From: Liquorilactobacillus oeni DSM 19972
Lineage (GTDB): Bacteria > Bacillota > Bacilli > Lactobacillales > Lactobacillaceae
Length of the DNA: 64,000 nt
NCBI RefSeq assembly: GCF_001436275.1
Contig: NZ_AZEH01000042.1
Span: forward strand, 616-64,615
Reading direction: 5' to 3'
The notes beneath the pieces are model-generated. The model was given only the letters and a program-made list of their open reading frames with translations. It searched no databases and had not been told where the DNA came from. The position numbers were made by a program, and so were the translations under genes. This document shows positions 54,088 to 63,176 of this stretch, one piece after another. The first letter of the stretch is position 1; the number at the start of each line of letters is the position of its first letter.

Positions 54088-54576
54088 ATGGTTAAAAAGT
54101 CATCGTTATTTGCAACTGCAGTTGTAGGTGTTGCTGCTTATTATGTGACAAAAAAAGTTTTTGGTGCTCATAAAGAGGAAATCCGACAAAAGGTTAATGA
54201 GGCTACTAGCGATGGTCGTGAAGCTGCAATCAGATATTATCAATATGCTAAGGATTACTTTGAAGACGAAGAGGGGCTGCAAGGAACCTTTGAAGATTTG
54301 AAGAAAAAAGTTGCCGATAAGGCACAAGATTTTAAAAATAATGAGAATTTTGAACAGGCGCTATCTTCCCTTAAGGAAGCAACATCAGAACTTAAGGAAC
54401 AGTTTAAAAAAACTAAAGAAGATTTTTCTGAAGGAGCAGATGATTCTTTCAATGATGAAAGTGAACAAGAAGATGAAATTGTAATTGATGGTCTTTCAGC
54501 TTTTGGTGAGGCGAAAGAAGCCGCTGAATTTGAAAAAGATCATCCTACTGAAACCTTTTATCCTAAAGATAAGTAA
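54088..54576 (+). CDS. YtxH-domain protein
   Basis: 162 residues. N-terminal hydrophobic stretch (FATAVVGVAAYYVTKKVFG) followed by an acidic, helical region, typical of the small YtxH stress-type proteins but longer than usual owing to an extended Glu/Asp/Lys-rich half. GAAGGAGG precedes the ATG. Starts 22 bases after the DUF948 gene; both form a two-gene unit as in Bacillus. Confidence 0.8.
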   Translation: MVKKSSLFATAVVGVAAYYVTKKVFGAHKEEIRQKVNEATSDGREAAIRYYQYAKDYFEDEEGLQGTFEDLKKKVADKAQDFKNNENFEQALSSLKEATSELKEQFKKTKEDFSEGADDSFNDESEQEDEIVIDGLSAFGEAKEAAEFEKDHPTETFYPKDK

Positions 54577-54610
54577 ATTAATAATTAGTTGTTTCTAATA
54601 AAATTTATGC

Positions 54611-54642
54611 AAAAAAAACAGACGTTAAGTCTGTTTTTTTTA
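54611..54642. terminator. Bidirectional terminator
   Basis: AAAAAAAACAGAC-GTTAA-GTCTGTTTTTTTT, 13-bp perfect stem with an A run on one side and a T run on the other, between convergent ytxH-like and pepQ genes. Confidence 0.92.
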
Positions 54643-54655
54643 ATATGGTTAATAA

Positions 54656-55762
54656 TCAAACTAAAGGTAAAAATTGTAATTCTTTAGAGGTATGGGTAAA
54701 TGGCTGTGCCCCTGTTTCAGTGACATGTACACAGTCTTCAATTCTGACTCCAGCAACTCCAGGAACATAAATACCGGGTTCGATTGAAAAGCACATTCCG
54801 GGGGCAAGCTCCATATCGTTTCCTTCCATGATAGATGGAAATTCATGTTCACTTTGGCCCATTCCATGACCTAAGCGGTGAATGAAGAATTCTCCATAGC
54901 CGGCTTTTTCAATGATTCTACGTGCGATTTTATCAAGGTCTTCAGCACGAATTCCAGGTTTTACGGCTTCTTGGGCAGCCAATTGTGCTTCAAGACAAAC
55001 TTTGTAAATCTCTTTTGACCTGTCATCAAGTTTTTTGCCGAAAGCTACCGTACGACTAGCATCAGAAATATAGCCTTCATAAATCACTCCGAGATCAAAT
55101 AGAACAAGTTTATTTGGTTTAATGAGATCTTTTTTTGGTTCTCCATGTGGTTCTGCTGCGTTTGCACCACTTTGAATGATAGTATCGAAGCTGGTATGTG
55201 TGATTCCCTTTTTCTTTAGAGCATACTCGATTTCTGCAGCAACATCTTGTTCGGTTCTTTTAGTACTGAGTGCTTTGAATCCAACTTCAAAAGCAAAATC
55301 CGCCCATTTTCCAGCAATTTTAAGTTTTTCAATTTCGGCAGGTGTTTTAATCAACTGCTCCTTTTGGATTAAAGGGGTTAAGTTGCCGTTAAAAGAAGCA
55401 TGAGAAAATTTACGCTGCAGTTCTTCAAAGCGGCTTACATTGAGGTTACTCTTCTCAATAGCCCATCTTCTTGGTGTTTTAACTTTTGCCAAAATTTTTT
55501 CTTTAATAATCTGGTATGGGTCTTGATGATCTAGGTAACCGTATACAGGGTGTTTCCAGCCAACATCTTTTACTGCTTCAACTTCAAGAGCAGGTGCGAA
55601 AATGAAGGGTTCCTGATCAGGAAAAATGAACAGTGCCAAGGTTCGTTCTATTGGATCGCTTGAAAAACCAGTAAAATACTGGATATTTTTAAAATTGCTG
55701 ATATAACCGACTTGATAATTATTATCAGCCAGCCATTCCTGGACTTTTTCAATATGTGACAT
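54656..55762 (-). CDS. pepQ: Xaa-Pro dipeptidase PepQ
   Basis: 368-residue M24 metallopeptidase splitting X-Pro dipeptides. The N-terminal creatinase-like domain is followed by a pita-bread domain with metal ligands in LVLFDLGVIYEGYISDASRT, HRLGHGMGQSEHEF, SIEPGIYVPG and VRIEDCVHV. Divergent from ccpA, the arrangement known in lactobacilli and relatives. AAGGAAG precedes the ATG. Confidence 0.95.
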   Translation of the reverse strand: MSHIEKVQEWLADNNYQVGYISNFKNIQYFTGFSSDPIERTLALFIFPDQEPFIFAPALEVEAVKDVGWKHPVYGYLDHQDPYQIIKEKILAKVKTPRRWAIEKSNLNVSRFEELQRKFSHASFNGNLTPLIQKEQLIKTPAEIEKLKIAGKWADFAFEVGFKALSTKRTEQDVAAEIEYALKKKGITHTSFDTIIQSGANAAEPHGEPKKDLIKPNKLVLFDLGVIYEGYISDASRTVAFGKKLDDRSKEIYKVCLEAQLAAQEAVKPGIRAEDLDKIARRIIEKAGYGEFFIHRLGHGMGQSEHEFPSIMEGNDMELAPGMCFSIEPGIYVPGVAGVRIEDCVHVTETGAQPFTHTSKELQFLPLV

Positions 55763-55856
55763 TTGATCGCTTCCTTATAAAGTTAATATCTAAATTATAG
55801 CATAGCTTTTTTGTGGTGACGCTACCAATTTAATATGAAAGGTTAGTGAAAAAGGA

Positions 55857-55906
55857 CGCTTATGCGTCATGAAACGCTTGCAAAAATTTAAAATCTTTGC
55901 TAAATT
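55857..55906 (+). promoter_or_regulatory. pepQ-ccpA control region
   Basis: ccpA promoter TTGCAA, a 17-base spacer and TAAATT (55878-55906). A perfect 5-bp inverted repeat GACGC-TTAT-GCGTC lies at about 55857-55870. TGAAACGCTTGCA overlaps the -35; it resembles a cre site but is one base short between TGAAA and CG. Autoregulation by CcpA is plausible, though the site is imperfect. Confidence 0.5.
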
Positions 55907-55950
55907 AGGAAGTGGTATTGAAAAGTTAATGAAAAACGGAAGGAAAAATT

Positions 55951-56952
55951 ATGGAAAAAAAAACAATCACAATTTATGATGTTGCACGAGAAGCCGCAGT
56001 TTCAATGGCAACAGTTTCACGAGTTGTTAATGGCAATCCCAATGTTAAACCGGCAACACGAAAAAAGGTTTTGGAAGTTATTGAGCGTCTTGACTATCGG
56101 CCGAATGCTGTAGCACGGGGGCTCGCAAGTAAAAAAACGACTACTGTGGGTGTAATTATCCCAGATGTCACCGATATTTATTTTTCTTCTTTGGCCCGAG
56201 GAATTGACGACGTTGCAACGATGTATAAATATAACATTATCTTGGCTAATTCTGACAGCAATAGTCAAAAAGAAATTCAGGTTTTAAATACATTGTTGGC
56301 TAAACAAGTTGATGGGATTATTTATATGGGAAATAAAATCAGTGATGAGCTGCGAGCACAATTTGAACATAGTAAAACTCCAGTTATTCTAGCAGGATCA
56401 GTCGATCCAAAAGAAGAACTTGGAAGTGTGCACATTGACTATGTTGCGGCAGTAGAAGAGGCAGTCAGCGATTTAATCAACCATGGAAATAAAAGAGTTG
56501 CATTTATTTCTGGACCAATGGACGAAGCGATCAACAGTGAATACCGCTTAAAGGGTTATAAAAATGTATTGGCAAAAAAGAAGATTGAATATGACCCAGA
56601 ACTTGTTTTTGAAACTGACTATAGTTATCGTGCCGGAGAAATCTTATGGCCTGCTATTGTGTCCGCGGGAGCAACTGCGGCTTTTGTAGGGGATGATGAA
56701 CTAGCTGCCGGTGTATTAAATGGAGCACAAGATGCAGGAGCCGGTGTTCCGGAAAACTTTGAAGTCGTGACAAGTAACAATTCAAAAATTACTGAAATAG
56801 TTCGTCCAAAACTGTCTTCAATTACACAGCCGCTTTATGATATTGGTGCTGTTTCAATGCGCTTTTTAACAAAATTAATGAATAAAGAGGAAGTTACTGA
56901 AAAATCAGTTGAACTGCCTTATGGTTTTATCAAACGTGCTTCAACAAAGTAA
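55951..56952 (+). CDS. ccpA: Catabolite control protein A
   Basis: 333-residue LacI/GalR regulator. The helix-turn-helix and hinge TIYDVAREAAVSMATVSRVVNGNPNVKPATRKKVLEVI...RPNAVARGLASKKTTTVG is followed by a periplasmic-binding-type core that binds HPr-Ser-P. It is the master carbon catabolite regulator binding cre sites. Divergent from pepQ. AAGGAAAAATT precedes the ATG. Confidence 0.96.
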   Translation: MEKKTITIYDVAREAAVSMATVSRVVNGNPNVKPATRKKVLEVIERLDYRPNAVARGLASKKTTTVGVIIPDVTDIYFSSLARGIDDVATMYKYNIILANSDSNSQKEIQVLNTLLAKQVDGIIYMGNKISDELRAQFEHSKTPVILAGSVDPKEELGSVHIDYVAAVEEAVSDLINHGNKRVAFISGPMDEAINSEYRLKGYKNVLAKKKIEYDPELVFETDYSYRAGEILWPAIVSAGATAAFVGDDELAAGVLNGAQDAGAGVPENFEVVTSNNSKITEIVRPKLSSITQPLYDIGAVSMRFLTKLMNKEEVTEKSVELPYGFIKRASTK

Positions 56953-56969
56953 ATAAGAGGTGTTTTTTT

Positions 56970-57467
56970 TTGAAAAAGAGGTTTAAGTTTAACGCGGACA
57001 CCTTTCTTTTGCTTGCATTTTTAATAATGCTTTTACTCTTTATCAGTTCTTCTATGACGTATAAGCAGCAAACCTCAGTGCCTTTTTTGGAAAAATATTT
57101 GGCCAAAAAGCCTTTCAATAATTTTTTGAATGGCTTTTCTTTTGTATATGCAAAAGAAAGGGTCAGCATTGCAAGTATAGGCTACTTTAAATTCGTTGAA
57201 TTTTTTATTAGAAAAGGTGCCCATTTTTTCAGCTATCTGCTTTTAGGAACATTTTTTTATTTAGGCTTAAAGCCACGACTGAACTCCACTGTCCTGAGTG
57301 TTTTAATCTGTGCTCTATCAACCGTTGGTTACGCAGCGCTTGATGAATATCATCAGCTGCTTACCGGAGGAAGAACTCCGCTTTTTCAAGACGTAATTTT
57401 GGATGGCATCGGGGGGTTGGCAGGCATCCTAATTTTTGGAATATATTTTTCCAGTAAGCAAAAATAG
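56970..57467 (+). CDS. VanZ-like membrane protein
   Basis: 165 residues with four membrane helices. IRKGAHFFSYLLLGTFFYLGL and DEYHQLLTGGRTPLFQDVILDGIGGLAGI are the VanZ family signatures. Function outside glycopeptide resistance is unknown; this is a housekeeping-type member. TTG 56970 follows AAGAGGTG. It begins 17 bases after ccpA, so it is likely cotranscribed. Confidence 0.88.
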   Translation: MKKRFKFNADTFLLLAFLIMLLLFISSSMTYKQQTSVPFLEKYLAKKPFNNFLNGFSFVYAKERVSIASIGYFKFVEFFIRKGAHFFSYLLLGTFFYLGLKPRLNSTVLSVLICALSTVGYAALDEYHQLLTGGRTPLFQDVILDGIGGLAGILIFGIYFSSKQK

Positions 57468-57502
57468 TCTTTAGTTAGTTGATTTAATGACTATTTTTTG
57501 CT
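57458..57502 (+). terminator. Terminator overlapping the end of the vanZ-like gene
   Basis: GCAAAAATAGTC pairs with GACTATTTTTTGC across a 19-base loop. The left arm includes the stop codon of the vanZ-like gene. The T run lies within the stem, so strength is uncertain. Confidence 0.6.
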
Positions 57503-57561
57503 AGTATTCATAGTGACTGAATTATCGGTCTGATTAAATTTTCGGAAAGAGGTATTAGATT

Positions 57562-58287
57562 ATGTCAGGACATTCTAAATGGAATAACATCCAAGGCCGA
57601 AAAAATGCCCAAGATGCAAAACGCGGGAAAATTTTTCAGAGATTATCGCGAGAAATCTACATGGCGGCAAAGAGTGGCGGTCCTGATCCCGACGCTAATC
57701 CGCAACTTCGATTGATGATCGATAAGGCGCGCGCAGCCAACATGCCCAAAGATAATATCAAAAGAGCGATTGATAAGTCTTCAGGGTCTGACGGTGCTAA
57801 TTACGAGGAAATAACTTACGAAGGATATGGCCCAGCCGGAGTTGCTATTTTGGTTGAGGCACTGACGGATAATCGCAACAGAACAGCTTCAGCTGTTCGG
57901 GCTGACTTTACCCGTAATGGCGGAAATCTAGGTGAAACAGGTTCCGTTAACTTTATGTTCGACAGAAAAGGCTATATTGCGATTCCTCGTGAAAACTTGG
58001 ATGTTGACGAAGATCAAATGTTTGAAGATGTTATCAATGCAGGAGCGGAAGATCTGCAAACATCTGATGAAGTGTTCGAAGTTTATACAGATCCTAAAGA
58101 TTTTGCTAACGTAAGAGATGAGCTGCAAAAGAAATATGAACTTGACACAGCTGAATTGACAATGATTCCTCAAAACTATGTACCAGTACCAGAGGATAAA
58201 GTTGAGCAGTTTGAGCGCCTGATTGATAGACTTGAAGATGAAGATGATGTGTCGGAGGTCTTCCATTCAGGGGAGTTACCTGAATAG
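57562..58287 (+). CDS. yebC: YebC/PmpR-family regulatory protein
   Basis: 241 residues. [31 protein letters not shown] opens every member, and [31 protein letters not shown] and [10 protein letters not shown] follow. Long known as a transcription regulator; recent work assigns YebC proteins a role in translation of proline stretches. AAAGAGG precedes the ATG. Confidence 0.95.
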   Translation: MSGHSKWNNIQGRKNAQDAKRGKIFQRLSREIYMAAKSGGPDPDANPQLRLMIDKARAANMPKDNIKRAIDKSSGSDGANYEEITYEGYGPAGVAILVEALTDNRNRTASAVRADFTRNGGNLGETGSVNFMFDRKGYIAIPRENLDVDEDQMFEDVINAGAEDLQTSDEVFEVYTDPKDFANVRDELQKKYELDTAELTMIPQNYVPVPEDKVEQFERLIDRLEDEDDVSEVFHSGELPE

Positions 58288-58297
58288 TGTTATAGTC

Positions 58298-58351
58298 AAA
58301 ACAAAAGAAAATGGCCAGTACGAAATTTGTGCTGGCATTTTCTTTTGTTTT
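58298..58351 (+). terminator. yebC terminator
   Basis: AAAACAAAAGAAAATG pairs perfectly with CATTTTCTTTTGTTTT, continuing into CCAG/CTGG. Can act in both directions. Confidence 0.85.
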
Positions 58352-58397
58352 GCAAAAAATGTTATTATTTGAACTATAAGGAAAGGGAGGTTGCAAG

Positions 58398-59315
58398 ATG
58401 GCGGATCAAAAAAGTGTTGTTTTTTTAGGGAGTATCAATATGGATGTTATTTTACGAATAGCACGCTTGCCAAAACCAGGAGAAACAATAGCAATGACGG
58501 ATTTTCATACAGCCGGGGGAGGAAAGGGTGCTAACCAGGCCGTTGCCTCTGCACGCAGTGAAGCCATTACTTCTTTTGTTGGCAGGGTTGGTGCAGATGA
58601 GTATGGCAAAACAATGTTGAATTTGCTCCAAACTAGTGGAATCAATACTGACAATATTAAAGTTGACTCAAAAAGTGTTACCGGCCAAGCTTTTATTTTA
58701 TTACAGAAATCAGGACAAAATTCTATTATTATAAATGGCGGTGCCAATCAAAAAATTAAAAAGCAAGATATTTTCGATGCAAAGGAGAAAATAGCAGCTG
58801 CTGATTTTGCAGTCTCTCAATTTGAAGTTTCAATGGAAAGAATAGAGGAATTTTTTATTGCAGCAAAAGATGCTGGGGTAAAAACAATTCTTAATCCAGC
58901 ACCAGCTAAGAAAGCAACACAAAAACTTTTAGGTTTAACAGATTTGATAGTTCCTAATGAAATTGAGGCTCAAGAACTTACAGGAGTGAAAATTACCGAC
59001 GAAACTTCTGCAAAAAAAGCAGCAGTGCTTTTAGCGGATAAAGGTATCGCTAATGTTGTGATTACCCTTGGGAGTTTGGGTGCATATTGTTATACTCCAA
59101 CTTTTAAAAAATTAATTCCTGCATTCAAAGTTAAAGTCTTGGATACTACCGGTGCAGGCGATACATTTATAGGTGCCCTTTGCTCAGTTCTTGAAAATGA
59201 TTTAGGTAATATTAGGGAAGCAGTTGTCTATGCCAGCAGGGCTGCTTCTCTGGCAGTTCAGCATTTGGGAGCCATTCCTTCTATTCCGATGAAAAAACAA
59301 ATTATGAAAAGATAG
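58398..59315 (+). CDS. rbsK: Ribokinase
   Basis: 305-residue PfkB-family sugar kinase. FLGSINMDVILRIARLPKPGET, HTAGGGKGANQAVASARS, and the catalytic signature DTTGAGDTFIGAL with the catalytic Asp. Phosphorylates ribose to ribose-5-P. No ribose transporter or rbsD adjoins it. AAGGGAGG precedes ATG. Confidence 0.92.
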   Translation: MADQKSVVFLGSINMDVILRIARLPKPGETIAMTDFHTAGGGKGANQAVASARSEAITSFVGRVGADEYGKTMLNLLQTSGINTDNIKVDSKSVTGQAFILLQKSGQNSIIINGGANQKIKKQDIFDAKEKIAAADFAVSQFEVSMERIEEFFIAAKDAGVKTILNPAPAKKATQKLLGLTDLIVPNEIEAQELTGVKITDETSAKKAAVLLADKGIANVVITLGSLGAYCYTPTFKKLIPAFKVKVLDTTGAGDTFIGALCSVLENDLGNIREAVVYASRAASLAVQHLGAIPSIPMKKQIMKR

Positions 59316-59323
59316 TATTAACT

Positions 59324-59363
59324 AAAAAGGTACGGCAAAGTTAATTTTGCCGTACCTTTTTTT
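59324..59363 (+). terminator. rbsK terminator
   Basis: AAAAAGGTACGGCAAA-GTTAA-TTTTGCCGTACCTTTTTTT, long perfect stem plus T run, insulating the com operon. Confidence 0.93.
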
Positions 59364-59381
59364 AGCACAAAAAAATAAAAT

Positions 59382-59389
59382 TACGTATT
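59382..59389 (+). promoter_or_regulatory. Possible competence-sigma -10 (com box) before comGA
   Basis: TACGTATT, six of eight matches to the streptococcal ComX box TACGAATA. It lies in the only about 45 bases between the rbsK terminator and the comGA ribosome binding site, where no vegetative promoter is visible. Tentative. Confidence 0.3.
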
Positions 59390-59409
59390 TAGTTTTAGGA
59401 GGTGATGAA

Positions 59410-60381
59410 GTGGTTACAAAAAGTTTGAATGAATTATTAAAGATTGCTATTGAAAAGGAAGCAAGTGATATTTTCTTTATGCCAAAAGAGAACTGCTACT
59501 TGATTAAATTAAATATTGCTGGAGAACTGAAATTTTTGAAAAAGATTGAAAAAATAAGCGGAGTACAGATGATCAATAATTTGAAATATCGGGCAAATAT
59601 GATGTTAAGCGAGCATCGTAGGCCACAAACCGGTGCTATGGAGATTGCGGAACAAATTTACGGAAGACTTTCAAGTGTAGGCGATTTTTTGGGCCGGGAA
59701 TCTCTCGTGATCCGCTTGATCTATCAGAAAAAAACAGAAGGAATGTTTTTTTTCCAAGAGCAGTTTGAAAATGTTGTAAATAATCTTCAAAAAAAGGGAT
59801 TGATTCTATTTTCAGGTCCAGTCGGATCGGGAAAAACTACAACTATGTATCATGTTGCACGCCAGTTAAAGAAACAAGTAATGTGTATTGAAGATCCTGT
59901 TGAAATAAACGAACCGTCTTTTTTGCAGCTGCAAGTCAATGAAAAAGCACAGATGACCTACGCTGAACTAATAAAGTCGGCATTACGACATCGGCCGGAT
60001 GTCTTCATTATTGGTGAAATTCGTGACAAGGAAACTGCAACCAGTGTGATAAATGCTGCGTTGAGCGGACATTTGGTTATCAGCACAGTACACGCTGCGA
60101 ATGTTAATGGGGTAATCAGAAGAATGCTTGCACTGGGGGCTCATTTTGAAGACTTGAATCAGACATTAAACCTTATTTGCTATCAAAGGCTTTTACCTAC
60201 AGTACAGGGAGAAAGTAAAGTTCTTTTTGACCAACTATTTTTTGACACCCCTGATACACTGGACTTTATTAAAAATAATGGCAGCAACAAGATGACAATG
60301 AATTGGAGGATGCGGCTTGAAAAATGCTTGGAGAATCAATGGATTACACAGCAGACATTTGTCAAGTATCTGGAAGGGTAA
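59410..60381 (+). CDS. comGA: Competence pseudopilus ATPase ComGA
   Basis: 323-residue secretion/type IV pilus ATPase: Walker A SGPVGSGKTTT, Asp box IEDPVEI, Walker B region PDVFIIGEIRDKETA and His box GHLVISTVHAAN. Powers the transformation pseudopilus. GTG 59410 follows AGGAGG by seven bases; I dropped a 21-codon upstream extension that runs through the promoter. The tetracysteine zinc motif of classical PilB is absent, as in other ComGA. Confidence 0.93.
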   Translation: MVTKSLNELLKIAIEKEASDIFFMPKENCYLIKLNIAGELKFLKKIEKISGVQMINNLKYRANMMLSEHRRPQTGAMEIAEQIYGRLSSVGDFLGRESLVIRLIYQKKTEGMFFFQEQFENVVNNLQKKGLILFSGPVGSGKTTTMYHVARQLKKQVMCIEDPVEINEPSFLQLQVNEKAQMTYAELIKSALRHRPDVFIIGEIRDKETATSVINAALSGHLVISTVHAANVNGVIRRMLALGAHFEDLNQTLNLICYQRLLPTVQGESKVLFDQLFFDTPDTLDFIKNNGSNKMTMNWRMRLEKCLENQWITQQTFVKYLEG

Positions 60382-61396
60382 CACACATAGGTGGCGGCTT
60401 AGACAGCAACTTGTTTTTTTTAAAACACTTGCAGATCTTTTGAAATCAGGTTTTTCGCTTCAACAAGCAGTAGTTGATATTAAAATTCTATTGCCGCAGC
60501 AAAGAAAAATTTGTGAATTAATAGAACACAGCTTAAAAAATGGAGAAGGTTTTTGTTTCAGTTTAAAAAAGCTAATTGACAACGAAACATTTAACCAGCT
60601 TTATATTGCGGAAAAATACGGTGTACTATATGAAAGTATTAAACAGCTAGGAGACTTTTGGGAAAAGAAGGAACATCAAAAACAGCGCTTGCAGGCAGTC
60701 CTACTTTACCCTGTTTTTCTTTTAATATTGATAACTATTTTGATTTTTGCATTTCAGCTTTTTTTGAAACCTGAAATAGGATCTTTTCAAGCTGAACAGG
60801 CAGTTAAAGACGCTAGCCTTATCGATATTAATACATCACTTCTTTTGCCATTTTTTATTTGTCTGATTCTTTTGATGTTGTGGATTTTTCAAATATATTT
60901 AAGATACCGTAATAAAAAATATCTTCAACGTAAAGAATGGCTTTGTACTTTGCCATTTTTTGGAAAGCTTTATCGTCTTTATTTATACTATTATATCTCT
61001 TTTAATTTGGCACTTCTTTTGAAAAGTGGATTGGATTTAAATAAAATTTGTACTTTTTTAGTTGAGTTTGAACCAGATACACTGCTTTTCCATGTCGGAA
61101 CAGAATTGAAACACACGCTGATGGCTGGGCAAGGAATGAAATATTTCATTGGAAAACATAATTTTATTCCACAGGAATTTATCCTTTTTTTAAGTAAAGG
61201 AAGTACCTTGAATGAATTAAGTGCTGAATTAATGTTTTATTCGCAAACAATATACAAAAGGTTGTTAGTACAGATGGATCGTTTAATTGAGTTAGTTCAG
61301 CCGCTTCTTTTTCTAGTGGTGGCGCTTTTAATTATAAGTTCTTATCTAAGTATGTTATTACCGCTATACCATAATCTTGGAGGAATGTATAAATGA
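60317..61396 (+). CDS. comGB: Competence pseudopilus membrane protein ComGB
   Basis: 359 residues, type II secretion F family: two GspF domains with membrane helices at about 135-155, 180-200 and 325-350, and LADLLKSGFSLQQAV in the first. Platform protein of the pseudopilus. TTG 60317 follows GGAGG by seven bases and overlaps comGA by 65 bases; a later start near 60359 is possible. Confidence 0.9.
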   Translation: MKNAWRINGLHSRHLSSIWKGNTHRWRLRQQLVFFKTLADLLKSGFSLQQAVVDIKILLPQQRKICELIEHSLKNGEGFCFSLKKLIDNETFNQLYIAEKYGVLYESIKQLGDFWEKKEHQKQRLQAVLLYPVFLLILITILIFAFQLFLKPEIGSFQAEQAVKDASLIDINTSLLLPFFICLILLMLWIFQIYLRYRNKKYLQRKEWLCTLPFFGKLYRLYLYYYISFNLALLLKSGLDLNKICTFLVEFEPDTLLFHVGTELKHTLMAGQGMKYFIGKHNFIPQEFILFLSKGSTLNELSAELMFYSQTIYKRLLVQMDRLIELVQPLLFLVVALLIISSYLSMLLPLYHNLGGMYK

Positions 61397-61701
61397 AAAA
61401 AGAAAAGAAAGAAAAAAATAAAGTATACCAAGCTTTTACTCTAGTAGAAATGTCAATTGTTTTGTTCATTATTGGGCTCCTAATACTGATTATTTTACCA
61501 AATATCGGCAGCCAAAGAAATCGGGCACAAAACGTTGGAAATGAAGCGCTTTCGGATGTGGTACAGACACAAGCAGATCTTTATCGAAATGAACATGCTG
61601 ATCAAGGAACAGTTACTTTAGATGATTTAAAAAAGGATAGTTACCTAAGCCAAAGACAATACGAACAGGCGAAAAAAGTTGGCATTGTAATTGATGATTA
61701 A
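61393..61701 (+). CDS. comGC: Major pseudopilin ComGC
   Basis: 102 residues. Short basic leader, then the prepilin peptidase site QA-FTLVEMSIVLFIIGLLILI with Glu at +5, and a small globular domain. Main subunit of the transformation pilus. Overlaps comGB by four bases. Confidence 0.93.
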   Translation: MKKEKKEKNKVYQAFTLVEMSIVLFIIGLLILIILPNIGSQRNRAQNVGNEALSDVVQTQADLYRNEHADQGTVTLDDLKKDSYLSQRQYEQAKKVGIVIDD

Positions 61702-62113
61702 AAGAAAAGAAGCGTTTACGTTAATTGAAGCAATTCTAGTTTTATCTCTCAGTTCGATTTTGCTGTTGCTTTTTTTACGTTCTTCTGGAAATACTGCAGA
61801 AAAATTGGAAGAAAAGATCTTTTGGCAGCAGTTAAAACAAGCTTGGGTAAGGGAAATGGCTGTTGTGCCAAGACATAATGTGCGTGGAACGGTAGAGTTT
61901 AAAGCTCATGAGATTGTTTTTAGAGAAGGAAATGTCATTAATACAGTAATCAAGTTGCCTGCAACAATGGAAATACCTGCATATCGGATAATCAGAGTCT
62001 ATAATACTGGCAGCGTTACAGCAGATACAATAGTTGTCAAGTCTGCATTATCACCTATCACTTATAAAATCGTAGTTCAATTTGGATGGGGAAAGTATTA
62101 TGTTAAACAATAA
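61694..62113 (+). CDS. comGD: Minor pseudopilin ComGD
   Basis: About 139 residues: prepilin motif EA-FTLIEAILVLSLSSILLLLF followed by a beta-rich domain. ATG 61694 is preferred over TTG 61691; both overlap comGC, and the ribosome binding site is weak, consistent with coupled translation. Confidence 0.87.
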   Translation: MIKRKEAFTLIEAILVLSLSSILLLLFLRSSGNTAEKLEEKIFWQQLKQAWVREMAVVPRHNVRGTVEFKAHEIVFREGNVINTVIKLPATMEIPAYRIIRVYNTGSVTADTIVVKSALSPITYKIVVQFGWGKYYVKQ

Positions 62114-62366
62114 AGTAAGATCTTATTTATTAGTTGAAACACTTTTAGAGATGGTTGTGATTTGTTTTTTGTTGGGAATCTTTTTTGAAAGCCAGCATCA
62201 GTTTAAAGTTTATGAAAAAAAAGAACGTGTACTGCTCGAAAAGACGAAAAAGAAGCTAAATATTAGTAAAAAGCTTCTTTTAGTTGGACGAGAGAGTTTA
62301 AGTACAGAGGAAGTAACTGAACTTGAAAATTCTTTCATTATTCTTCCAAAAGGAGAGCTAAAGTGA
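62100..62366 (+). CDS. comGE: Minor pseudopilin-like ComGE
   Basis: 88 residues: a single N-terminal hydrophobic helix (YLLVETLLEMVVICFLLGIFF) resembling a prepilin helix with Glu in place, and a short charged tail. Assigned mainly by position between comGD and comGF. ATG 62100 follows GGGGAAAG. Confidence 0.75.
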   Translation: MLNNKVRSYLLVETLLEMVVICFLLGIFFESQHQFKVYEKKERVLLEKTKKKLNISKKLLLVGRESLSTEEVTELENSFIILPKGELK

Positions 62367-62797
62367 AAAAGAAACAAAGGTTAAAGGCTTTTTCTTTACT
62401 AGAATGTTTAATAGCTCTTTCACTTTCAGTTTTTTTACTTGGAATACTAAATATGGCTTTTAATACTTCGTTTAGAGTGGACAATAATACACAAGAAGCA
62501 GATAAAGCTGAATGGGAACAATTTGCAGATCTTATTTCTTCTGAGAATCTTTCCCTACATTTCGTTGATATTCAAAATAATATTACTTTTTTTTCGAGCC
62601 CAACAAAAGATAAGGATTACAGAATTGTGTACTACAATGGCTTAGTTAAGATGACTGGATCAGAAGGCGGATATATACCTCTTTTATATGAAGTTTCTGC
62701 TTTCGAAACCTTTTATCACGATAATCTTTTGACAATCAGAGCTTCTATTCATCAAAGGGAGTACAATTGTAAAATTGTGATGGCTAAGAAGGAGTGA
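62363..62797 (+). CDS. comGF: Minor pseudopilin ComGF
   Basis: 144 residues. Prepilin motif KA-FSLLECLIALSLSVFLLGIL and a ComGF-type beta-rich domain. GTG start overlaps the comGE stop (GTGA) and follows GGAGAGC. Confidence 0.85.
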   Translation: MKKKQRLKAFSLLECLIALSLSVFLLGILNMAFNTSFRVDNNTQEADKAEWEQFADLISSENLSLHFVDIQNNITFFSSPTKDKDYRIVYYNGLVKMTGSEGGYIPLLYEVSAFETFYHDNLLTIRASIHQREYNCKIVMAKKE

Positions 62798-62802
62798 ATT
62801 TT

Positions 62803-63093
62803 GTGAAAGACTCAAAAAAAGCATATCTTATTTTTTCTGGAACAACTTTAATAGTGATTATGGGCTTAGTTTTTGGAGGACAGTTATTTTATTATCATGA
62901 AAGGTTGGCGACTCTCAGTGACACAGTCCATTACAATACGGCCCTTATATTACGAAATTTAGCTATTTCTAATGATATTCAACAAGGAAAAGTTATTGAT
63001 TATCAACAAGGAAGCGTTATTAGAGAAAACGATGCTTTCATAGTAAAATTGGACACAGGCTTTGAAATAAAACTGGATACGGCACATTATTAA
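62803..63093 (+). CDS. comGG: ComGG-like small membrane-anchored protein
   Basis: About 96 residues with one N-terminal membrane helix (YLIFSGTTLIVIMGLVFGGQLFYY) and a soluble tail. Assigned by its place at the end of the comG operon; sequence alone would not identify it. GTG 62803 follows AAGGAG by eight bases; GTG 62794 abuts it. Confidence 0.7.
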   Translation: MKDSKKAYLIFSGTTLIVIMGLVFGGQLFYYHERLATLSDTVHYNTALILRNLAISNDIQQGKVIDYQQGSVIRENDAFIVKLDTGFEIKLDTAHY

Positions 63094-63176
63094 TTGGAGA
63101 ATGAATTTTGGCATTTGAAATATCTTCACTAATTCGTTAAACTAGTAGAGCAGTTTTAATTAGTGAGGTGTTCAAA

